DNA of 64,000 nucleotides from Brucella pituitosa. GTDB lineage: Bacteria; Pseudomonadota; Alphaproteobacteria; Rhizobiales; Rhizobiaceae. Under the pieces are notes generated by a model, which did not search any database, had not been told where the DNA came from, and saw only the letters and a list, made by a program, of their open reading frames with translations. A program made the position numbers and the translations under genes. Below are positions 1 through 7,725 of the stretch, piece by piece. How positions within the stretch are numbered: position 1 is the first letter of the stretch; each line of letters starts with the position of its first letter. Location of the stretch: assembly GCF_003049685.1 (NCBI RefSeq), contig NZ_PYSY02000002.1, forward strand, positions 62,001-126,000. Direction: 5' to 3'.

Positions 1-211
1 CATGATAGGACATGTCTGCGAGTTCGAGCGTCCCTTCCTGAAATGGCTCCAGCGTCATGAGAATGCGGAGCACGGTCGATTTTCCCGATCCTGATGGACC
101 GATCAGCGTTACTTTCTCGCCCGTCTTGACCGAGAAATTGAATTGATCCAGCACAGTCAGTGCGCCGAAACGCTTGGATACGTCCTGAAAGCGGATAATT
201 TCCTGGGTCAT
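1..211 (-). CDS. ehuA: Ectoine ABC transporter ATP-binding protein EhuA (5' part only)
   Basis: This is the N-terminal ~70 codons of an ABC ATPase; the rest lies beyond the left edge. The start ATG (209-211) overlaps the ehuD stop in an ATGA arrangement. The translated piece carries a Walker A motif (GPSGSGKST), preceded by a core beta-strand region (IIRFQDVSKRFG) typical of polar amino-acid importers. It is the last visible gene of the leftward ectoine operon and follows two permeases and a binding protein, so it should power EhuBCD. Assignment to ectoine rests on the neighbours (doeA, doeB, eutB, eutC); the ATPase alone would only be called amino-acid type. Confidence 0.88.
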   Translation of the reverse strand, partial: MTQEIIRFQDVSKRFGALTVLDQFNFSVKTGEKVTLIGPSGSGKSTVLRILMTLEPFQEGTLELADMSYH

Positions 212-900
212 TTGAGAGCGATCCCGTTCTTTGGAAGTGTGCGTTCGAGCAGTCGAATGCCTGCCGAGCAGATAAGTGTCAGGATGAGGAAGATCAGGCC
301 GACCATCGATAGTGGCACCAGATATTCGAAGGTGCGGTCGCCGATCAGATTGGCGAGGTTCAGCATGTCGACGATACTGACGACAGACAGAACCGGGGTC
401 TCCTTCAGCATCGAGACAAGGTAGTTGCCCATAGCCGGGATGATCCGGGGTATGGCTTGCGGAATGACGATATCGCGATAGGTGCGCCATGGTGTGAGGT
501 TCAGCGCACGTGCCGCTTCCCACTGTCCGCGCGGAATGGCCTCTATACCTCCGCGATAAACCTCCGACGTATAGGCCGAATATTGAAGGCCAAGCGCCAG
601 AGCGCCGGTCAGGAATGCGGGCAGTACGATGCCGTAGACGGGCAAGACGTAATACAGGAAAAACAACTGCACCAGCAGCGGCGTATCGCGCAGAAATTCC
701 ACAACGACCACCGTTGGCCAGGAAATGATCTTGTACGGGCTGCGGCGCAAAAGCGCGAAAACGAGGCCGAGCACCAGCGCAATCGCGAAGCCGGTGGCTG
801 CGGCCTTGAGGGTTACTGTGAGGCCAATTCCCAGAATTGGCAGAATGGAAATCGCAAAAGAAAGCGTGGACGAGGTGTCCCATGCATAGCCGTAGATCAT
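208..900 (-). CDS. ehuD: Ectoine/hydroxyectoine ABC transporter permease EhuD
   Basis: A 230-residue inner-membrane permease of the His/Glu/Gln polar amino-acid family. It has about five hydrophobic segments and the EAA-type loop near residues 135-160 (QWEAARALNLTPWRTYRDIVIPQA) that contacts the ATPase. The start ATG overlaps the ehuC stop (ATGA) and its own stop overlaps ehuA, so translation is probably coupled. With EhuC it should form the membrane channel of the compatible-solute importer. Substrate is inferred from the adjoining degradation genes. Confidence 0.88.
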   Translation of the reverse strand: MIYGYAWDTSSTLSFAISILPILGIGLTVTLKAAATGFAIALVLGLVFALLRRSPYKIISWPTVVVVEFLRDTPLLVQLFFLYYVLPVYGIVLPAFLTGALALGLQYSAYTSEVYRGGIEAIPRGQWEAARALNLTPWRTYRDIVIPQAIPRIIPAMGNYLVSMLKETPVLSVVSIVDMLNLANLIGDRTFEYLVPLSMVGLIFLILTLICSAGIRLLERTLPKNGIALK

Positions 901-1556
901 GCGAAACCTCCTGCCATTGTCTGGCGTTTCAGTCGTCGCTCAAGCCAGCGAATAGCGGAAGCGAGCACCAGAGCCATTGCAAAATAACCGAGTAGTGTCA
1001 GCGAATAGATCGTCACATTGTCGAGCGTCAGATTGCGCAAACGCTGGGCCTGGAAGGTCAGATCGCTGATGGCGATAAGCGAGGCGAGTGCTGTATCTTT
1101 CAGATTATGAATGGCCAGATTGCCGAAAGCCGGCATCATCTCGACGACGGCCTGTGGCAGGACGATATGAAACAATGTGTGGCCTCTGCTGAAGTTGAGG
1201 GCTCTTGCGGCTTCGTGCTGTGCTTCGGGAACAGACTTCAACGCGCCGCGCACCACCTCCGCACCATAGGCACCTATATTGAGACCAAGCCCCATGATGC
1301 CGGTCGTGAGTGGGTCGAACGAAATGCCGATCAGTGGCAGGGCGTAATAAAGCCAGAACAATTGCACGAGCAGTGAAGTACCCCGGAATATCTCGATATA
1401 GATCACCGCAATCGTGGAAAGGATGGGTCCACCCGCAAAACGGGCAATGCCGGCTGCGAACGCCAGCAGAGTGCCGATAGCCATCGAACTGAGGGCAAGA
1501 ACGACGGTGATTTGTGCGCCTTTGAAAAGGGCGGGAAGATACTCCGTCCAGTGCAT
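897..1556 (-). CDS. ehuC: Ectoine/hydroxyectoine ABC transporter permease EhuC
   Basis: Second permease of the importer, 219 residues from the chosen start. The open frame extends upstream to 1607, but the ATG at 1554-1556 is preceded by GGGAGA at suitable spacing and gives the usual N-terminus (MHWTEYLP...). It contains the family EAA loop (QHEAARALNFSRGHTLFHIVLPQA) in the second half and several membrane spans. It overlaps ehuD by four bases. Spacing from ehuB (about 70 bp) fits one operon. Confidence 0.88.
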   Translation of the reverse strand: MHWTEYLPALFKGAQITVVLALSSMAIGTLLAFAAGIARFAGGPILSTIAVIYIEIFRGTSLLVQLFWLYYALPLIGISFDPLTTGIMGLGLNIGAYGAEVVRGALKSVPEAQHEAARALNFSRGHTLFHIVLPQAVVEMMPAFGNLAIHNLKDTALASLIAISDLTFQAQRLRNLTLDNVTIYSLTLLGYFAMALVLASAIRWLERRLKRQTMAGGFA

Positions 1557-1629
1557 ATGGTCTTCTCCCGATAGAGATGAGACAAGGCCCGCCGAACCAA
1601 TCATCATGGCACGGCGGGCGACAAAAGCG

Positions 1630-2493
1630 TTACTTTGCGTTGCAGAGGGTGGCCGTATCGACAGTCCGAGCCGCCTCTACGCTCTCTTCGCTAAGCCCGT
1701 AAGTCATCAGGATTTTGGCGTAGTCATCAGTTTTCTTGAACTCGATGAGTTCCTTATTGAAGGCGTCGTAGAATTCCTTGTCCTCCGGACGGAAGCTGAA
1801 AGCGCCGAAACTGCGTGCAGCTTTGCCATCCACAACCGGGTCGGTAAACGGATGTGCCTGCTCCAGTTCCGGGGAATTCGCAACAAGGTTCGCCACCGTC
1901 AATTCGGTTGCCGCATAAGCATCGGCACGACCGGCCTGTACCGTGGATGGAGCGTCAGCATTGCCCTGAATCATGACGATTTGCGATTCATCGATACCCA
2001 TGCCATGCAGGAAGTCGATTTGATCCGCGCCTGAAACGATAGCAACTTTCAGGGAAGGATCCTTCTTGATGTCTTCATAGGAATGGATTTTCTTCGGGTT
2101 GCCTTTGGGCACCAGAAGACCTTCACCATAGCTGGAATTAGCAACGGTGAACTGCACCTGCTTGCAACGATCCGGCAGAATGTTCTGCTCGGCGGCGACA
2201 AACTCAAAGCGCTTGGCCTTCAATCCGGGAATAAGTGAGCCGAATGGTGTGACGGTCCAGTCGACTTCCTCAATTCCGAGTTTCTTGAAGATTGCTGCGG
2301 CAACATCCGGACCGATGCCTTTGGCTGCACCACTCGCGTCCATATAACCATAAGGCATTTCGTTAGCGGTTGCTCCTCGCACAAAGCCCGCGCTTTTCAG
2401 ATCGTCAATGGTGACGGCCTGTGACGGCATTGTAAGAGCTGCAAATGCTGCCGCGGAAAGCAGAGCGGAAATCGTATGAAGTTTCATGCGCAT
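1630..2493 (-). CDS. ehuB: Ectoine/hydroxyectoine-binding periplasmic protein EhuB
   Basis: Periplasmic solute-binding protein of the family 3 (SBP_bac_3) type, 287 residues. An N-terminal signal peptide (charged MRMKLH, hydrophobic core, PSQA cleavage region) is followed by the family fold (FVRGATANEMPYGYMD..., GIGPDVAAAIFKKLGI). The frame could begin at a GTG at 2502, but the AGGAG upstream is about 8 bp from the ATG at 2493, which I prefer. In known Ehu systems EhuB binds ectoine and 5-hydroxyectoine with high affinity. The gene sits between doeB and ehuC. Confidence 0.88.
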   Translation of the reverse strand: MRMKLHTISALLSAAAFAALTMPSQAVTIDDLKSAGFVRGATANEMPYGYMDASGAAKGIGPDVAAAIFKKLGIEEVDWTVTPFGSLIPGLKAKRFEFVAAEQNILPDRCKQVQFTVANSSYGEGLLVPKGNPKKIHSYEDIKKDPSLKVAIVSGADQIDFLHGMGIDESQIVMIQGNADAPSTVQAGRADAYAATELTVANLVANSPELEQAHPFTDPVVDGKAARSFGAFSFRPEDKEFYDAFNKELIEFKKTDDYAKILMTYGLSEESVEAARTVDTATLCNAK

Positions 2494-2548
2494 GGTGTTC
2501 ACTCCTCTTTATGGATGCCGGTTGTTTTTGTTCCGGCTTTTCAATTGG

Positions 2549-3592
2549 TCAGTACTGATTGATTTGAGACGAAGATGGCTCCTCGCTGATCGTGGCGATG
2601 ACCGAAAGGCAATCGCCCATCTTGATGAGACCCGGAAAGTGCCGTGCCGCGAGTATTCCATCGAGTGCGGCGCGATACTCTTGCGGAGCCAAGCCGGTGC
2701 GCGCCACATTATGAACGCGGGCAATGAGGTCGCCTTTGCGTACTTCTGCGCCGAGATCAACCAAAGGTTCAAGCAAACCTTCGGTATCGGCAAAGCCGAA
2801 GCATTCCTGTGACGGCATATCGAGCCATGTGGTGGGCGAAAGCTCGACTTCACCATGCAGAATGCCTGCATGGCGCAAAAGGTTGCGAATGCCGCGTTTG
2901 GCGATTGCTGCCGACCGTGCCGAAATCGTGCCGCCGCCTGAAAGCTCGGTCGTCACAAAGACTTTGCCTGCTTCTTCAGCGGTTGTATCGTACATGCCTA
3001 CTGCATCGATCTCGATCATCCGCATGGAGAAAGGAGCCGAAAAGGCTTTGACGGCAGCAAAGCATTGGGCTTCCTGAGTTGCATCGGGCAGGGCGTGCGC
3101 GGCGGCATAGGGCAGGAAGTCGAGTGTTCGTCCGCCGGAATGAAAGTCCACGACGATATCGGCTGTGGGCAGCAGATAGCGGGTGAAATAATCGGCGATC
3201 TTTTCCGTGACGGTGCCATTCGGGCGGCCGGGGAAACTACGATTGAGATTGCCTTTATCTATCGGCGATGTGCGCGTTCCGGCCATGAAGGCCGGGAAAT
3301 TCATTGCAGGAACAATAATAACGCGTCCGTTGATCTCAGCCGGTTTCAGATTGGCGGCGAGATCGTAGAGGGCAACCGGTCCTTCATATTCATCGCCGTG
3401 ATTGCCACCCGTAAGAAGGGCTGTGGGTCCATCGCCATTACGAATGACGCAGATGGGCAGCATCAGCGAGCCCCAGGCGGAATCGTCTCGCGACCACGGT
3501 AACCGCAAATGACCATGCTGCACGCCGTCGCGGTTAAGATCGACGGTTGGCGTGATTGGGGAGGGGCGGGAAGGGGGCGAGCTATGCATCAT
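2549..3592 (-). CDS. doeB: N-acetyl-L-2,4-diaminobutyrate deacetylase DoeB
   Basis: A 347-residue zinc deacylase of the succinylglutamate desuccinylase/aspartoacylase (M14-like) family. Zinc-site motifs are visible: GGNHGDEYEG near residue 62-71 (His and Glu ligands) and DFHSGG near residue 149 (second His). In ectoine degradation DoeB removes the acetyl group from N-alpha-acetyl-diaminobutyrate, made by DoeA, giving L-2,4-diaminobutyrate. It starts 9 bp downstream of the doeA stop, with AGGA ahead of the ATG. The gene pair and flanking transporter make the assignment strong. Confidence 0.9.
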   Translation of the reverse strand: MMHSSPPSRPSPITPTVDLNRDGVQHGHLRLPWSRDDSAWGSLMLPICVIRNGDGPTALLTGGNHGDEYEGPVALYDLAANLKPAEINGRVIIVPAMNFPAFMAGTRTSPIDKGNLNRSFPGRPNGTVTEKIADYFTRYLLPTADIVVDFHSGGRTLDFLPYAAAHALPDATQEAQCFAAVKAFSAPFSMRMIEIDAVGMYDTTAEEAGKVFVTTELSGGGTISARSAAIAKRGIRNLLRHAGILHGEVELSPTTWLDMPSQECFGFADTEGLLEPLVDLGAEVRKGDLIARVHNVARTGLAPQEYRAALDGILAARHFPGLIKMGDCLSVIATISEEPSSSQINQY

Positions 3593-3601
3593 CGCAGCGT
3601 C

Positions 3602-4780
3602 CTAATCCTTGACCACGAGTTTGCGCGGCACATTCGACAGGCATTCGACACCCGTTTCGGTGATCACGATGCTCTCGGTAATCTCGAGCCCCATGGTTTC
3701 CAGCCAGAGACCTGTCATGAAATGAAAGGTCATGCCGGGCTGCAATTCCGTGCGGTCGCCGGGACGCAGGCTCATTGTGCGTTCGCCCCAGTCCGGCGGA
3801 TAGGACAGGCCGATGGAATAGCCGGTGCGGTTGTCCTTGATGATCCCGTATTTCTTCAAAACAGCGAAGAAGCCGTTGGCGATATCCTCGCAGGTGTTGC
3901 CGGGACGAGCAGCAGCAAGTCCCGCTTCCATACCTTCTAGTGTTGCCTTTTCTGCCTCAAGAAAGGCTTGTGTCGGCTTGCCGAGAAATACGGTGCGCGA
4001 CAGTGGGCAATGATAGCGCTTGTAGCAACCGGCAATCTCGAAGAACGTGCCTTCGCCGGTTTTCATTGGAAGATCGTTCCAGGTGAGATGCGGGGCGGAA
4101 GCGTCGGGTCCGGAAGGCAGCAACGGCACGATTGCCGGATAATCACCTCCGAAATCGTCAACGCCGCGCGTACCTGCATCGTAGATTTCAGCAACCAGAT
4201 CGCATTTGCGCATACCCGGCTCGATCTTGTCGACGATGCGCCGATGCATGGCTTCCACGATGCGGCCGGCCTTGCGCATATAGTCGATTTCGGTAGCGCT
4301 TTTCACCGCGCGCTGCCAGTTGACAAGCCCCTGCGCATCTTTGAAACGTGCGTTGGGCAGATGCTTCTGCAGGGCATGATGTGCTGCAGCCGTGTACCAG
4401 TAATTATCGAACTCCACAGCTATCGTCTTGTTGCCCCAACCCTTTTCCTCAAGGATCGAAGCCAAAAGATCCATCGGGTGGCGTTCCAGCGATTGCACGT
4501 AATGGTCAGGATAGCCGATGATATTGTCATGGCTTATCCATGCGGTACGTTTCGCACCGTTGCCATCCTGACCGCGACCATACCAGATCGGTTCGCCTTC
4601 CATCGAAAGCACAACGCATTGATGGACATAGAAGGACCAGCCATCATAACCGGTAAGCCAGTGCATGTTGGATGGATCGGTGACGATGATAACATCGAAG
4701 CCTGCCTTCTCCATGGCGCGACGGGTTTTGGCTATCCGCTGATCATATTCCGTGCGGGTGAAGTTGAGTTCCACACTCAT
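3602..4780 (-). CDS. doeA: Ectoine hydrolase DoeA (M24 creatinase-like)
   Basis: A 392-residue protein with an N-terminal creatinase domain and a C-terminal pita-bread M24 domain. DoeA opens the ectoine ring, giving mainly N-alpha-acetyl-L-2,4-diaminobutyrate. The usual M24 metal ligands are not conserved: the first Asp position reads FFEIAGC, the second motif reads CPLSRT instead of SDLTRT, and the HGxGLxxHE motif is replaced by SIGLSYPPDWGE. This fits a metal-independent, creatinase-like hydrolase. Its ATG overlaps the eutC stop (ATGA); doeB follows after 9 bp. GGAG lies 7 bp before the ATG. Confidence 0.9.
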   Translation of the reverse strand: MSVELNFTRTEYDQRIAKTRRAMEKAGFDVIIVTDPSNMHWLTGYDGWSFYVHQCVVLSMEGEPIWYGRGQDGNGAKRTAWISHDNIIGYPDHYVQSLERHPMDLLASILEEKGWGNKTIAVEFDNYWYTAAAHHALQKHLPNARFKDAQGLVNWQRAVKSATEIDYMRKAGRIVEAMHRRIVDKIEPGMRKCDLVAEIYDAGTRGVDDFGGDYPAIVPLLPSGPDASAPHLTWNDLPMKTGEGTFFEIAGCYKRYHCPLSRTVFLGKPTQAFLEAEKATLEGMEAGLAAARPGNTCEDIANGFFAVLKKYGIIKDNRTGYSIGLSYPPDWGERTMSLRPGDRTELQPGMTFHFMTGLWLETMGLEITESIVITETGVECLSNVPRKLVVKD

Positions 4781-5793
4781 CGACTGGCTCCTGCAGTTTT
4801 GGTTGAATCGATTTTCGTGCCTGCGTCGCGCAGGCTGGCGCGCTCCGTCGCAAGGCGAGCAATTGCGGTGTCCTGAACACCGGTGCCTGTTAGATCGCAG
4901 AAGGTTATATCCTCTGGTTGCCGCTGGAATTTCGCCTTATTGAGAACGATTTGGCCAAGCTCTGGAAAGACAGTATCCGCTGCAACAATCCCAGCCGAAA
5001 TTGCATGATGCAGTTCGCCAAGCCTGCGCGTTTGGGAGAGGCTGTCAGCGACATAGATGATTGATCGCTGGAAAAGGGCGGGGTCGATCTCGTTCTTATG
5101 TTCGGCATCCGAGCCCATCGCAGTGATATGCTGGCCGGGAGTAAGCCATTCAGCCTTTATGAGCGGTGTTTCCGATGGCGTTGTCGTGACGATAATGTCA
5201 GTGCCGTCGCAAGCTTCCTTAGCATCTGCGATTGCCGTCACCGGTATTCCGAGCTTTTCGGTAAAGTTCCGCGCGGCTTTTTGTGCGCTATCGAAGTTGC
5301 GTGCCCAAATCCGCGCCTCGGTGATGGGGCGAACGAGCGTCAGCGCTTCAAGCTGCATTTCTGCCTGCATGCCCGCACCGAAGATGGCGGCTAGATGGGC
5401 GTCCTTTCGTGCCAGATATTTTGCGGCGACAGCACCGGCAGCCGCTGTACGCACATCGGTCAGATAGCCATTATCCAGCAGCAACGCTTCAATAAGCCCG
5501 GTCTTGGCCGAGAACTGGATCATCAGTCCGTTGGTAGAAGGCAGGCCGATGGAAGGATTATTGAAGAAGCCCGGACTTACCTTAATGGCAAAGCTGTCTA
5601 ATCCGGGAATATAGGCCGTTTTCACATCGACTTCGCCACGTTCTGCAGGGATATCCAACCGAAGAATGGGCGGCATGCTGACACCGCCACTGGCGAGTGC
5701 CCTGAAAGCATCCTCCACGCATGCTACGCTTTCAACGTCGAGGGCTATGATCTGTCGTAGATCAGCTTCGGTCAGAATTCTCATTTCAGCCAT
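4777..5793 (-). CDS. eutC: Ectoine utilisation protein EutC (ornithine cyclodeaminase-like)
   Basis: A 338-residue member of the ornithine cyclodeaminase/mu-crystallin family. It has the Rossmann nucleotide-binding segment (AAIFGAGMQAEMQLEAL near residues 134-150) and the family core K-x-S-P-G-F region near residue 71. EutC is found in the ectoine/hydroxyectoine clusters of Rhizobiaceae; with EutB it is proposed to help convert hydroxyectoine-derived intermediates into the ectoine branch. Its exact reaction is not settled. It overlaps both neighbours by ATGA junctions, so eutB-eutC-doeA is one tightly coupled unit. Confidence 0.85.
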   Translation of the reverse strand: MAEMRILTEADLRQIIALDVESVACVEDAFRALASGGVSMPPILRLDIPAERGEVDVKTAYIPGLDSFAIKVSPGFFNNPSIGLPSTNGLMIQFSAKTGLIEALLLDNGYLTDVRTAAAGAVAAKYLARKDAHLAAIFGAGMQAEMQLEALTLVRPITEARIWARNFDSAQKAARNFTEKLGIPVTAIADAKEACDGTDIIVTTTPSETPLIKAEWLTPGQHITAMGSDAEHKNEIDPALFQRSIIYVADSLSQTRRLGELHHAISAGIVAADTVFPELGQIVLNKAKFQRQPEDITFCDLTGTGVQDTAIARLATERASLRDAGTKIDSTKTAGASR

Positions 5794-6788
5794 CAGCCTG
5801 CCCTCCGATAGCGGTTTTCCATAATTGCGCGATGCTGTTCGGGATCGACATTGCCGCCCGAAATGATGATGGCAGTTGCTCCCGTTGGCTTTATTTTTCC
5901 AGCAAGCAAGGCGGCAATACCGACGGCCGCAGCTCCTTCGATGACTTCGCCTTCCTGTGTTGCGGCATGTCTGATCCCCGCTGCGATCTCCTCTTCATCG
6001 AGCAGGATCACATCATCAAGCAGCGAGCGACACAGCTCAAAAGTCCAGCGATTGTCGAGCCCGATACCACCGCCGAGGGAGTCTGCCAGCGTGTCCAATT
6101 CCTCAACATTGACTGGTTTGCCCGCTTCGAGGCTCGCCTGCATAGCCGCACCGCGTTTCATGGAAATTCCAATTACCCGCGCTTGCGGAAGCTTTGCTTT
6201 CACTGCCGCAGCCACTCCGGCGGCAAGGCCGCCACCAGAAAGCGGAACAAGCACTGTACCCAGTTCGGGGAGGTCTTCGACAATTTCCAATCCCACAGTT
6301 CCCTGTCCGGCAATAATGCGCGGATCGTCGAATGGTGGGATGGCATTCATGCTTTCATCACGCACAAGTCGCATGACTTCTTCCATCGCGTCGTCCTGGG
6401 ATTTGCCGATGATGCGCACATCAGCACCAAGTGCACGGATGGCCTCGACCTTATTGCGCGGTACAAGCGATGAAAGGCAGATCGTGGCGGTCAACCCTTG
6501 CGTGGACGCCGCATGAGCCAATGCGCGCCCATGATTTCCGGTAGAGGCTGTGACAAGCCCCCGCTCGCGTTCATTCCCGGACAGGCTGAGAACAGCATTT
6601 GTTGCACCACGAAGCTTGAAACTACCCGTTGGTTGTCGGTTTTCAAGCTTGAGAAAAACCGGCACGCCTGATTGCGCGCTGAGACTTTCGGAGTGGATCA
6701 GCGGCGTTCTTTCGACATGACCATTCAGCCTGTCCTGGGCTCGCTCTATTTCGTTGAGACTGATCATTTGCGACACACTTCCCGACAT
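5793..6788 (-). CDS. eutB: Hydroxyectoine utilisation dehydratase EutB (threonine dehydratase-like)
   Basis: A PLP enzyme of the serine/threonine dehydratase family (about 331 residues). It shows the PLP-lysine motif (PTGSFKLRGA near residue 57) and the phosphate-binding glycine loop (SGGGLAAG). In ectoine clusters EutB is proposed to dehydrate a hydroxyectoine-derived intermediate. The start is uncertain: GTG at 6794, ATG at 6788 and ATG at 6767 are in frame. The last gives the most family-like N-terminus (MISLNEIERA) and has GGGAAG 10 bp upstream. It is the first gene of the leftward operon, facing doeX. Confidence 0.85.
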   Translation of the reverse strand: MSGSVSQMISLNEIERAQDRLNGHVERTPLIHSESLSAQSGVPVFLKLENRQPTGSFKLRGATNAVLSLSGNERERGLVTASTGNHGRALAHAASTQGLTATICLSSLVPRNKVEAIRALGADVRIIGKSQDDAMEEVMRLVRDESMNAIPPFDDPRIIAGQGTVGLEIVEDLPELGTVLVPLSGGGLAAGVAAAVKAKLPQARVIGISMKRGAAMQASLEAGKPVNVEELDTLADSLGGGIGLDNRWTFELCRSLLDDVILLDEEEIAAGIRHAATQEGEVIEGAAAVGIAALLAGKIKPTGATAIIISGGNVDPEQHRAIMENRYRRAG

Positions 6789-6794
6789 CCGCAC

Positions 6795-7109
6795 TGCCGT
6801 TCAAAGCGGCGTGACAATAGGGAGCGCTGCACCAAGCAAAGCACTTCTTCGCTGCAGGTGAGCAAATTGAGGGCGCAATAAAGCACCATATGCGAAACCA
6901 TAAGGCCGCATTCTCGTTCCCCATTTATTTGATTTTTCTTCTTGGCTATATGTGTGAAAGACCAATTACATCATGTCAATAATTATATTGGATCATTACA
7001 ATATTGCTCTGAAGTGACTTTTTACTGACGCAGGCTTGCCTGCGATATGCGACCATGCCAATGAGAATGGCCTTGAAACGCAAATACTCACTTACATTGG
7101 ACCGTTATA
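6795..7109. promoter_or_regulatory. Divergent eutB/doeX control region with two operator-like sites
   Basis: This 315-bp gap separates the leftward eutB operon from rightward doeX. It holds two near-identical 16-bp sequences, ATTGGATCATTACAAT (6987-7002) and ATTGGACCGTTATAAT (7096-7111), matching at 13 of 16 positions and 109 bp apart. The second overlaps the doeX start codon. A partial inverted relative (GACCAATTAC) lies at 6960-6969. They are good candidates for binding of the AsnC-type DoeX, giving autoregulation and ectoine-responsive control of the operon; this is inference. No other gene is visible here. Confidence 0.6.
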
Positions 7110-7607
7110 ATGAAATCCGCCCTCAAGCTTGATGCTGTTGATCTTCGTATTCTGGAAGCGGTGCAGCAGAATGCGCGGATCACCAAGCTCGCGCTTGCAG
7201 AGCAGGTGGGTTTGTCACCGACACCGTGCTGGCTACGACTGCGCAAGCTGGAAGAGGCGGGCATTGTAACGGGCTACCACGCACGCATCGCCTATCGCAA
7301 AATCGCCCCCATTGCGCATGTCATGGTTCAGATCACGCTCGGCAATCACCGCCAGAGCGATTTTGACCGCTTTGAGCGCGCAATCGCTGTCATTCCCGAG
7401 ATTGTCTCGTGCTGGTCTGTCGGTGGAGGCATCGATTATTTTCTGATGATCATGGCCCGCGATATAGATAGCTATCAGCGTCTGATTGACCGCCTGTTGG
7501 ATCAGAATATCGGAATCGAACGCTATTTCACGTACATCGTGACGAAACTTGTCAAAGATGAGCGGACTGGAACACCTTTGTCGATCCTCGCGGACAACGT
7601 GGAATAG
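7110..7607 (+). CDS. doeX: AsnC/Lrp-family regulator DoeX
   Basis: A 165-residue Lrp/AsnC regulator. An N-terminal winged helix-turn-helix (residues ~8-55, LDAVDLRILEAVQQNARITKLALAEQVGLSPTP, shown here in pieces: AVDLRILEAVQQN then LAEQVGLSPTPC) precedes an effector-binding RAM domain (residues ~75-150). Members of this family accompany ectoine degradation genes and respond to pathway intermediates such as diaminobutyrate derivatives. It is transcribed away from eutB and is followed by doeC and doeD. A candidate operator lies across its own start codon. Confidence 0.85.
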   Translation: MKSALKLDAVDLRILEAVQQNARITKLALAEQVGLSPTPCWLRLRKLEEAGIVTGYHARIAYRKIAPIAHVMVQITLGNHRQSDFDRFERAIAVIPEIVSCWSVGGGIDYFLMIMARDIDSYQRLIDRLLDQNIGIERYFTYIVTKLVKDERTGTPLSILADNVE

Positions 7608-7725
7608 TCCAAACGATCTGTTTGATCGCTGAAGTTTAGCCCAATCCTGCTGTTCTTCGTTATGCCTTTGGTCCGAATAAAGGCCCAGCCTGTGAGATGT
7701 TTCTTCCAGAATTGGGAGAAGCACA

